From: Paraspadella gotoi
Lineage: Eukaryota; Chaetognatha
Reading direction: 5' to 3'
DNA: 64,000 nucleotides
Assembly (NCBI GenBank): GCA_051294375.1
Contig: CM119266.1
Coordinates: forward strand, 20,099,657-20,163,656
The position numbers were made by a program, and so were the translations under genes. A model generated the notes under the pieces. That model did no database searches, had not been told where the DNA came from, and saw nothing but the letters and a program-made list of their open reading frames with translations. Positions 12,001 to 21,277 of the stretch are shown piece after piece; position 1 is the stretch's first letter, and each line of letters starts with the position of its first letter.

Positions 12001-14282
12001 CGTAGTCTTAAATTTTTAACCCCGAAGTCACAACAAGTTGAACAACCTCAAATCGGAGTAGCATCGTATCGTAGTACTTAAATGAATTATAAGAATCAGT
12101 AGTCTATGAGAGTCTTGATTGAAAACTTTCAGAGACCTGCCATGAGATGGAGGACTCTCTAAAGTCAGGGACAAGATAGCTTATTAATTAAATGAATATA
12201 TTTTTTTTGATATTGGTTGCGCGGATCCAAGTTGAGAAAAAAGCGAAATAATTAAACCTATAGGGATAGAGGTGAGCGAAGACTGTTTGACCCTCGGCTT
12301 CTCCGACGGCCGTGAATAGAAAATTGACGACGAAATATAAGAAGTCATTGGTCAACTGAAAAAGTAAAAGGCAAAAAAAAAAAAAAAAAAATAGAAAGTT
12401 TATACGCAATAGGTTAAATTCGTTGTTTAGTTTTAAAAAAATAAGTTAATTATATGTAATAAGTTCAAGTACAACGCTATGAAAAATTTATTTCACTCGA
12501 GTGGACTTTTGGCAGCGGGTCACAACCAAGCGCACAAGTACAAAAATGAAAAAAACTAATAGTTTCATAAAAAAAAGAAAGAAAGAAAGAAAGAAAGAAA
12601 GAAGAAAAAAAATAAAGAAAGGAAGAATTAAACAACAAATGAAATGAACAGTGAATAAGAAAATAATAAAACATAGGAAGGAAATAAATAAAAATCATTA
12701 ACTATTTCTTTCAACGTCCTCACAAGCGTAGGGATTGCAATTAAAATTATGCGAGTTACTGTGCTAAATACAAAAACAATTTTTTGCCAAAATTTTAATC
12801 ATTTGTCATAATGTTAAATGTCATAATTGTATTCTATATCCTCAAAATTATTCGTTTTTTTTTTAAATTAATTTTCCGTTTTTCTCTGTTACTGCTTTAC
12901 CACTGATCATGGCATAGAAATGTATGCGAAAATATTTGCAGTAATTCTCATTATGAAAATACACATCATTTTAATGATCAAAAAGGTTATTTTGTTTTCT
13001 GTCATACAAGGTTATACCGTTTATAGCCACTTCTGCGTTTGGTAAGGTCACGTGCACTGAAGTGATGATATCTGAATTCCGTTTCGCCGCGATATTCAAT
13101 ACGTGGCATCCATCCTTTTCGAGCTACGTCTACGCGACCCGCCATTAACTTTTTTTTCTGTTGACGCCCTATCGAATGACTCGGCTGAGACGTGCTTTGG
13201 CAATCACCGACTTAATAAACGGCTTACGTGCGACACAGTATCATTTTTCGGGTGACGCCAAAAACAATTTAGGTTTTATTTATAAATTATAAGTACGTTT
13301 TCTTTCTCATCTTCTCCATCCTCCGCTCTTCATCTTTTAGTCATTATCTCTTGCTCACTTTCTCATCTCCTCACTTGCTTTTCATTCTTTCTCCCTTACA
13401 GGAGTGGGATCATAAATCATTGGCCGTTTTTCGCACAATGATTTTTAAAAATTTTCCCCATTCATCATTGCGTTAAAGTGCAGTTGGATTTTGAATAGTA
13501 AAATTTCAAGTAAATGACATTTGATTAAATACCTTGGTAAGTGATCCTACGTAACTGACCTTGATCAAATCAGAGGCTGCCAACGCTCCTAGATATACAT
13601 TAGTCGACGTTTGCATTTTTTTGTTGGTAAAGATGATGAGAGAGAGAAGGTTTCCCACTATTCCGAACGAGCAGACGACAGGGTAGCAGTACAGACCTGC
13701 GTCGAGGTTTGGCCTCGCTTATTTAGTATTACATAGGAAATAATGAAGCGGGAAATGCACACTGCACACTGCACACTGCAGTGCACAGGTCACCCCGCTT
13801 AGAAATATCATTGAGTAAAGCCATCTGCTCATGACCTACCGGATTTCCATCCTAACACGGTGCCTTGCCTTCAAGAAGCATGAAAACGGCCGTAAACTGC
13901 CTTGGGACCTGATTCCAAGCCCAGGACCAGTTCCATTGCTGCTAGTGGGGGTTAAAGAAGTTGTGAATAGTCAACTTCAGCCCACTTAGCGCCTTATCCA
14001 CAATAATAAAGGGAGTTAAAGAAAGGTTTGAAAAGTATGACCGCGGGTGGTAAGAGGATCTTACCGTAGAGTTACTACAATTACTAAGTAACAATATCGA
14101 CATTTTCGATTTCTTTTTAAGCTGCCCTGAGGATTAGTCACGTGGGGCTTGCCTGTAATGTCACGTGCGGTTCGGTAAAATATTTCATATTGATCGATGG
14201 AAGAGTCGTTCTCGTTGTTCCGCTTGACGATTTGCGAGGGCGAAGTGGCAATGAATTCTTTGCTTGAGTTTGTAGAGTACAT
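6086..14282 (-). CDS. Class A neuropeptide GPCR, FMRFamide-receptor-like
   Basis: Nine exons (transcript order, high to low): 14282-14153, 13696-13560, 12355-12258, 11931-11866, 10418-10288, 9457-9377, 8850-8690, 7613-7520, 6519-6086; 443 residues, with phases matching at every junction. The exons encode in turn: an N-terminus with N-glycosylation sites; TM1 (GIVGNLLSLIIF) and the TM2 start (LGALAASDL); the rest of TM2; TM3 ending IER-F, an E-R-F variant of DRY; TM4; the second extracellular loop; TM5 (SIVPFCILFFLNVFII); TM6 (MLIVVLVIFLVCITPD); TM7 with NSSTNFPIY as the NPxxY equivalent, preceded by REFTDLLL, typical of FMRFamide and related peptide receptors. The first intron seems to use a GC donor (CAG|GCAAGC at 14152); a weak GT donor six codons earlier would also keep frame. 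A family A element sits 6 bp past the stop codon. The ligand is unknown. Confidence 0.85.
7121..7405 (+). mobile_element. Short inverted-repeat element, TTGCGCCGC-end family, copy 1
   Basis: Begins AGTTGCTCCG and ends CTGTGGCGTAAC. The first 29 bases are an almost perfect palindrome (GTTGCTCCG, then C-GAGTACTC-A, then CGGAGCAAC), followed by a GTCGGTCGGTCGG run and a CACGTTAAAAA stretch. The second half shares CCTCAAATCTAAGGGACTGC with the inverted copy at 14640-14900. It lies in the last intron of the GPCR. Confidence 0.6.
9119..9290 (+). mobile_element. TTGCGCCGC-end family, partial copy 2
   Basis: Starts TAGTTGCGTGTCTGTCTG and continues through a degenerate (TCGG/TCTG)n run to CCCACTTACGTTTTAAATGC, matching the left half of the family. 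The right half is missing or diverged. Located in a GPCR intron. Confidence 0.45.
10601..11556. mobile_element. 956-bp full-length palindromic (foldback) element
   Basis: The left terminus CATGGTGACAATTTTATAAG is mirrored by the right terminus (CTTGTAAAATTGTCACCATG), and the inverted match continues for about 200 bp with few differences. It resumes further in (GAAAGCCC.. AATGA.ATACTT, and GCCCAGC near 10960 against GCTGGGC near 11200), so nearly the whole element is one inverted repeat centred near 11080. It is flanked by TA on both sides (10599-10600, 11557-11558), as for Tc1/mariner-type insertion. There is no ORF of note. It lies in the GPCR intron between the exon carrying TM3 and the exon carrying TM4. 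Confidence 0.75.
12104..12222 (+). repeat. Dispersed repeat family C (CTTGATTGAAA ... CAAGATAGCTTATT), partial
   Basis: Matches the family seen most fully at 48240-48475. This copy carries GAGTCTTGATTGAAAACTTTC, then AAAGTCAGGGACAAGATAGC, then ATTGGTTG near the end. It lies in a GPCR intron. Confidence 0.5.
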
Positions 14283-14300
14283 GGCGGGAAGTTGTGACCC

Positions 14301-16010
14301 TTGGCACAGGTAATGCCATTGGCTTATGGCTTCAAGACAATCGCTGGAAACATAAATATTCTTAATGATATCATCTTTCGGAAGCTAAATATCGTCGTGC
14401 TCTTTTACCCAATCCCTTGGCTCTGTGTTCTAAAGCACCATCGCACTGAGGCACCCGCTGGTCCAAAGCACGAAAGTCCGATTTTTTTTTATTTATTGTA
14501 ATAACAAATCACAAAAACGATATTTTATCACAATTGGCGTTTAAAAAAAAACGGTTACAATTTTTAAGAAAACAATAAGGGAAATTCAAAAGTATTTCTC
14601 TTTGATCACATGATATGATGTGACATGACATGACTAAAAAACTATTTTTGCCCGTGTATTTATGGCATGCACTGCAGCAAAATTCCATCTTTTATTCCTT
14701 ATAGTTTTAGGAATTCCAGAAGGCGGCGCTAGCAGTCCCTTAGATTTGAGGTTTTTTCTATCTTAACAAATTAGCAACCAACTATAAGCAAATTATGCAT
14801 TTTTAACATAAGTGAGACAAACCGACGGACAGACATACCGACCGACAGTCCGATCGAAAAGTGACTTATTGAGTTGCTCCGCGAGTATTCACGGCGCAAC
14901 TAAAAATGAATAAAAGTGACTCCGCGCATTTTTCCGCCACGGATTCCGCAACGTGGGGCGGGGGGGGGGATTGTGGGTTGGAGTGAGGATAGGCGTTGTA
15001 GAGACTTTGGTTAGGGTCTAGGCGTGTAGAGGATAGAGTGGACGGAACCTTTCACGGGTAGAAGTGGAAGACCGGAATTGAAAATTGAAAATCCCTCCTT
15101 CAAAGTTCAATAAGTTTTCCACTTTCACTTGCATATAAAAAAAATTGTCGCGGTTTGGAAAAGTCGGTTAATTTCAATGTCAAATATATTTCTTAACCGG
15201 TAAATAGGTTTTAATATATAATATGACCTCCCTAGGACTGAATGAAAATATTATTTTTAACAGCATAAAATTATTTTAGGCATACAAATACTTCCAAAAG
15301 AGATCGTCTCCAAATGTTTTCACCTCTTTTTGATCAAGAGGTCTACTCAATTATTCATTAATTCAATAACATAATAATAATAATAATAATCAATAATAAT
15401 ATAATTCAATACTCAACTACTCATATTATTTTAAACCAGGCTTTAGTTATTGCTGCATAATGTAATGATGCATTATCTTTTACTTTAACAAAATATTTGA
15501 TTTTTTTTTTACTTGTTTAATACTTGGTTCTGATAATACATATACAAATAAAAATAATAACATTGCTCACAGAAAGGTTACCCAGAGCCTTATAACTTTT
15601 ATCGATACTTTACAATATAAAGAAAATATTTTGGAGCATTTACAGCATCAATATATTTTTAATACAGCTCTTTTTTTGACATATAAATTAAGATTCTATC
15701 GTAATGCAATAACCATTTGGCATGAGACTGGGAAAAGGCAAGAATTTTTAATAATAAAAAGTAATAAAAAAGAACCGGAAATTAATAAATAAAAAATGTA
15801 GATATAAAAAAGATAAAAAAGAAAGAAGCATTTTTTTTTAACAATTCATTTTCTTTTGCATAGAACTCTTGTATTTTTTGTCATACATAAATGGGACAAG
15901 CTCATATGAATTACAAGAGGCCAAAGTTTCTCAATATCTAAATTTTATTTTTCGATTCTTACATTAAAATGCCGAAAAATAGCTGGAAAATAACCGCGAC
16001 AATTTTTTCT
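14301..16010. other. Upstream region of the GPCR; repeats only
   Basis: Holds an inverted copy of the TTGCGCCGC-end family (14640-14900), a G-rich run near 14957, AT-rich DNA with (AAT)n at about 15373-15405, and from about 15830 a repeat shared with 21903-22290 (see the nested-repeat entry). No exon is supported. The GPCR promoter should lie near 14290-14600, but I see no clear TATA element. Confidence 0.4.
14640..14900 (-). mobile_element. TTGCGCCGC-end family, inverted copy 3
   Basis: Reverse complement of the 7121-7405 copy. It ends (plus strand) GAGTTGCTCCGCGAGTATTC then ACGGCGCAAC, a slightly decayed version of the same palindromic end, and shares the CAGTCCCTTAGATTTGAGGT segment. Confidence 0.6.
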
Positions 16011-16021
16011 ATCATGATACT

Positions 16022-16673
16022 ATGGTGGACTAAAACCCACCAACCGTTCATGCAGGCGCATTTGGTGCCAGAGGCAGTCATTCGCCTCCCAACCCAAAGG
16101 TCCGGGGTTCTAGCCCGGTGGTCGTCTGGCAGTTAAGAGGGACGGGGCGCTTAACCCGCCTGTAACATGGTGTTACAGCCTGATCCGAAGCTCAGGGACT
16201 GATATTGAACGGTTCTGTCATTAACACATATCAATAATTACTGTCTCTTCTTTGGTGAGCCCGACTTCCGAACACAACAGCAACAACAACACTTTCAGGC
16301 GACATGCCTCAACCTGGCGATGCACTTTCGCCCCCACAACACATCAGGCGACATGCTCAACTTGGTGACGCACTTTCCACCAACAACAACAATTCACTGA
16401 AGAGACGCAACGACATCTTCCTACGGGAGGGGGGATGTATGGTGGACTAAAACCCACCAACCGTTCATCAGCGGCCATTGGTGCCAGAGGCAAGTCATTC
16501 GCCTCCCAACCCAAAGGTCCGGGGTTCTAGCCCGGTGGTCGTCTGGCAGTTAAGAGGGACGGGGCACTTAACCCGCCTGTAACATGGTGTTACAGCCTGA
16601 TCCAAAGCTCAGGGACTGCTTATATTGAACGGTTTCTTGTCATTAACACATATCAATAATTACTGTCTCTTCA
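16022..16673 (+). mobile_element. Miniature LTR retroelement (family B) with PBS- and PPT-like sequences
   Basis: Direct repeats 16022-16251 and 16439-16673 begin ATGGTGGACTAAAACCCACC and end ACTGTCTCTTC. Right after the first repeat comes TTTGGTGAGCCCGACTTCC, which resembles the TGGTGA..CCCGAC primer-binding sites of animal LTR retrotransposons. Just before the second repeat is GGGAGGGGGGATG, a polypurine tract. The element is flanked by ATACT at 16017-16021 and 16674-16678. The interior is only about 185 bp and holds two copies of a CAGGCGACATG..CAAC..GG.GA.GCACTTTC unit but no ORF, so it is non-autonomous (TRIM-like). The LTR itself contains CCGGGGTTCTAGCCCGG, a T-arm/B-box-like hairpin. 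Confidence 0.75.
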
Positions 16674-17578
16674 ATACTAAGATAAAAAATATTGATGGGC
16701 TGTTGGAATTCGATCTCCAAAACTAAAAATTTGCCAAAACTTTTTTATTTTTACCACAGTTGCACAATACACAAATATACTTGCAATGTCAATGTTATGG
16801 CACAAGTCGATTTAGAAGACAAAGGAAAAAAAAAATTTTAAATAATCGTTTTTAATAAAAGATAAATGATGCCCGGCGTTATATATTTTTTTTTAATTTT
16901 TGGTTGGAAAGCATTGATTCTGATTCTCCAAAAGGCTTTTAACTGAAAGGAATGAAACGTGACAAATGGAAAAAAAATTATGAAAAGACAAGAATAAAAA
17001 AAAAACATTAACCGAAGACAGGAAATCATTACAAGAGTAATACTCAGTAAGGAATAAACTGTTTGGGCAGAAAAAGGCTGCATTTTGGGGAAGAAAGAGA
17101 AGTAAAGAGAGGAAATTGAAGGGAAAAGACATCTTTGTCTTTGATTGGTGATATTGAATTGAATTCCTTCTATCCTCATTAATGATTTTATTGAATATTG
17201 TATTCTTTATAAACAATTTCGCCTGTTTATAGTTTTATATAGATTAGTAATTTGTAACAGCATTTGAAATTAGCAGCGAAGCTACAAAAATTTATGGTTT
17301 TTTCTCATAAAAAAATCAAATTGCAGCCCGGAAATTGATCCCGCTTACTTTTCCGCGCCCGCCCATTTCGGTTTGCGTGACTTCTCCGAAGGAAAAGAGA
17401 ATTTTTGACTTTTCGGCGCGAAATTTTCCATTGTTCTCTCCATGTTAACTCCAAGGTGTGCTTTTTACAACTTGCTGCGATTTTTGCATTGCCTTTCTTT
17501 CCTCATCCTGCCCTTCAGAGTTAAACTTAAAGAATGTGGGTAGAATCGTCCATCTCTCCGTATTTTGTTGTTATTTTT

Positions 17579-17865
17579 AGTTGCGCCGCGCTGCTACTCG
17601 TCACTTGACGGTCGGTCGATCAGTCGGTCCCACTTACAGTAAAAATTCTTATAATTCGGGTAATACTGAAGTCACGTGATTATCTTATAAAGCGATCACA
17701 CAACGCAGATTCAATACGGCTTAAACTCGGTTGCTAGCTAGACTGCGAAAAAAAATCGTAGAAAGAATAAAAGACGAAATCCGATGCAGGGCATATCGAA
17801 CGCTCACGGTAGTCACTTGATCACCCTAAAATACTCGTGAAAGAAAGTTACTGCGGCGCAATACA
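17579..17865 (+). mobile_element. TTGCGCCGC-end family, copy 4
   Basis: The most symmetrical ends of the family: it begins AGTTGCGCCGCG and ends TACTGCGGCGCAATA, i.e. about 9-bp terminal inverted repeats. The interior has the TCGGTCGATCAGTCGG run, CCCACTTACAG, AAAGAATAAAAGACG and TGATCACCC blocks shared with the other copies. Confidence 0.6.
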
Positions 17866-19400
17866 CATTGAAATGACCGGTCACAATAACTATTAAAGTT
17901 GTGCAGTGACACAGTTGAATACAGCATTTCGACTCGTAATATGATGTAATATGGACTCAGAATATGTTATTGTCATTCTCAAAATTTAACGAATTGAAAG
18001 TACTTTTAGTCCAAAAATAGAATATAACTATCTAGATTTAAAATAATACTATTTCGATCCCCGATGTTTTAAATTTTTTAATTTTTTTTAATTTAGTCGT
18101 CTGACCTAAACGCATCGACTCTTTGACACAATGCACATTTTACATAAATTTGGATTATTCAATATTCATTCTTTCTTTCTTTCCTCCCAAGAGTTGTTTT
18201 TATATTTAACCGATGCTGCTTGAAAATTGGAACCAATTAGTCGGTTGTCAAATTAGCAAGTCGGGGTTTGTTTCATTCAAGGGAAGGAAGGCGAATTGTT
18301 AAAAAAAGAAAAGATGAGCTCATTTTTCACGTTGAATTTGTTCTTTATTCTGGTTGTCATCTGAGATAGCTTTTTTTTTAAATTTTAATCCTCTACCACT
18401 CAATTTATTTCGCAAAATTCAATTATATTGTTCCAGATAAAGGGATAATTAAGATTAATGGTATTAAAAGAAAAACCGATTGGTTCGAAAAAATCGTCGA
18501 CCCTATTTCTGTTTTACACAACAGTAAATCATATATTATGACTTCAAAAATTGACTACTCCAAGTTTAATCACTTACCCGACTTGGATGTGCTATACAAT
18601 GGTGAGATGAATCGATTCAGAGGTCCAAAAACTTTTAACTGGCTCGTTAAATAAAAATAGTGAAGTTAAAATCCTTTAAAAATTTCAGCACTAGAAATTA
18701 GATTTTTTTTTTTCAGTGCTTCATAAGGGGAAACAATTTTTTTTTAAAGATATAATCACAAATATATTGTATTTCCTTAGTGGCTTATCATCACAATTTA
18801 AATTTAATATTAAAACAGTACGTAAAGTCAGAATGTAGAAAATTAGTCTTGTCCAATGTCCATTTCGGAAAGTTTTCTCGAAAAAATAAATCTTCTCTTT
18901 GAAAGAAAGAAAAAAATGGGCGCGGGTTGAAAGGAGCGGCGCCGTATAGACGGCGTTGTCGTCGTCGTCGTCGTCGTCGCTCTCCTCATCCTCTTCCATC
19001 GCGTCATTTTTTCTCCTCGTCGACGCATTCATTCAGAGGCGTGTATAGTATACACTGGCCTGTGGTGCTGATAAAAAATATATATATCATAAACGACAAC
19101 AACTCGGCAACAACAACAACGATCGAAAAGCTGAGGAGCAAGCGATGCAGGTAGGAGAATAGGAGGAGGAAGCGCTTGCTCATGAGGATGAGGACCAAGG
19201 AGCAAGCGAGGAAGGAGTGAAGGGAAAAATGACATTCAACTCTTGAAGCGAACTGAGGAGCGTTTGGGACTAAAACTTTAAAATGATTGATTGATTCCCC
19301 CTTATCACCCCACTCGCTCCGCGTTCCCCTACCGTGTGGACACGATGGATCGCGTGCGAAAACACTTGTCAGTGACGGCTCTGATAGCGTTTATGATATA
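17866..19400. other. Intergenic DNA; GC-rich patch without a supported gene
   Basis: Mostly AT-rich. Bases about 18920-19390 are clearly GC- and CpG-richer, with a (GTC)n run at about 18957-18980 whose minus-strand reading is an acidic (Asp)7 stretch, and a plus-strand ATG at 19345 with a short open frame running into the transposon at 19401. It could be a promoter or first exon of an unseen gene, but I find no splice-consistent continuation. Confidence 0.3.
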
Positions 19401-19771
19401 CAGTGTGTCCCAATGTCTGTTAATAAAAACTTACTGCTCCTATATCAGACCATTGTATTGTCCATTTTATAGCATACCTAAATTTTAAAAATTGAACCAA
19501 ATAAACTCCTATAGTTATCACACAAAATTATTGGAGAAATCAATTTTAGTAATTTTTAAAAAAAAAGATTATTAATTTTTTTTAAATATTTAATAAATAT
19601 AATTGTTATTTTCCTTTCGTTTTCGTTGGTGCAAGGTTTATAGATGAAAAATATTTTTATTTTTACAACGAAGTTTATTAATAATATTGCAGACATGTTT
19701 CGAAAGGTTTTCCATTCTTTTTCAGTGCAAAAACGAATTATGAATTACAAGATTAACAATTTTTTAAAATT

Positions 19772-19857
<86 letters not shown>

Positions 19858-20185
19858 CTGAAGTTGAGGTCAGATTGAAGGATACAGGAGGGAAAAGAAA
19901 AAGAAATAAAAGGTCAAAGGAGAAACAGCAACGGAGATATTAATAAGTTAAACTGTAATGTATAACAGTTATAAATAGTTTAAAACTAAAATTGGATGAA
20001 AAAGTTAACAGTAACAAAAAATAAATTAAATTAAGGTTTTTCCATAATTTGATTAGTGAAAGGAAACTTCAGCTGTCTTCACCCTCTAGACTCTAGTTGT
20101 TGTCTTTCCCTTAACCCTTTGTTGGAAGCTATAATTTCATTTTCTCTTTCTCTCAGTTAACAGACAGTACCATAGGGACACACTG
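19401..20185. mobile_element. 785-bp non-autonomous DNA transposon with CAGTGTGTCCC ends
   Basis: The left end CAGTGTGTCCCAATG..TCTGTTAA is mirrored at the right end (TTAACAGACAGTACCATAGG then GACACACTG). TA flanks both sides (19399-19400 and 20186-20187). Tc1/mariner-like ends are a fair description. Inside lie an inverted hairpin motif (TTTCGAAAGG with ACATG, about 19690-19730) and an (AG)n tract at 19771-19857, the same arrangement as in the 2959-4023 element, suggesting a nested fragment. There is no transposase ORF. Confidence 0.6.
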
Positions 20186-20187
20186 TA

Positions 20188-21245
20188 TATATAATACATT
20201 GGTTGTATATATATTATATATATATAATATATTGGTTGTACCACTTTCAAAGAAGAAAAAAAGACGTGTAAGTTGGAAGCATAAAAACTTACGTAATAAA
20301 ACGATTATATGTTAATTTTTAAAAGAGCAGGGTAATTGTGAAAACTTCTTGACAAGTGGAAAGTTCGTCATTTATCCCTAACCCTAATCAATAATCTAGC
20401 CTTAATCTTCAACCTAATTCATAACCCTCGCCTCGTAACTAATTTTTAGAGCTAATAATTAACTTAATCTCGTAATCGTTGGGCGATAACATTATTATAA
20501 TATCAATAGTCAATATTTTAAAAAGATTAATAAAGAATAAAAACTAGAATTCAAATTCCAACTGATCCGGTTCTCTCCATAGAACGAAAGAAAATTCGTG
20601 GTTCAGGTGCCTAACGACCAAAAAAAAAAAAAAAAATAAGAAAGAAGAAAAGGACTTTGAAGTCGGACTCACTTTACAAGGGCCTCGTTTTCATTCCGCC
20701 CCATCTCTTTGAGTTAAAAGAGACAAAAGACTAACGATTCCTCCGGCTCGTTTCTTTCCCCTTTTTTTTCTCTCCGAGTCGAAGACGTCGTCATAGAAGA
20801 AAGACGATCAAGATCCAAAGGTCGAGGCGATCTTTAGCTTCAATCCTCCTTTTTTTCTTTTTTTCTAACTTATTGTGGAGTTCATTCAAGACTTGGAAAT
20901 GTATTGAATATCGATTGCGCTCACGTGACCTCGCCAAAGGCAAATGCGATATCGATATCACTTTTGTTCACTTCTGTCGAGACTGAAAATCCTCCGTATC
21001 GATAATTTACTCTGGAAAGCGTCGAAACGTGTTCTCGAATAAATAAATACGCATTAGCTAACGATTAAACTAATGTATAACTATATTAACTTTTTTTTAC
21101 ACGAAGTAAAATTTAGTATTAAATTTAAAACCATTAACAAGTAACAAACGGATTTGAAAAAAAAAAATTCCTAGAGGTTTACATTACAGTCTAGAGACTT
21201 CCCTTGCCAAAGCTAGCACAATTAACACTCTCAGTAATAGTTGAA
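20188..21245. other. Intergenic DNA, no gene seen
   Basis: AT-rich with short poly(A)/poly(T) runs and a CCCTAA-like degenerate patch near 20385-20430. I see no coding exon, RNA gene or long repeat between the transposon and the 3' end of the formamidase gene. Confidence 0.4.
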
Positions 21246-21251
21246 TTTATT
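21246..21251 (-). promoter_or_regulatory. Poly(A) signal of the formamidase gene
   Basis: AATAAA on the minus strand, 27 nt past the stop codon. It is followed downstream by AT-rich DNA. Confidence 0.5.
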
Positions 21252-21277
21252 AAAAAAAAAAAATCAATATCATATAC

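Noticed and set aside
16085-16135. tRNA gene suggested by a T-arm-like hairpin
   Set aside because: The sequence occurs in both direct repeats of a miniature LTR element and lacks a closed acceptor stem.
18721-19032. Acidic minus-strand ORF with (Asp)7
   Set aside because: The acid run is a (GTC)n repeat and I found no splice-consistent neighbours; noted only as a GC-rich patch.
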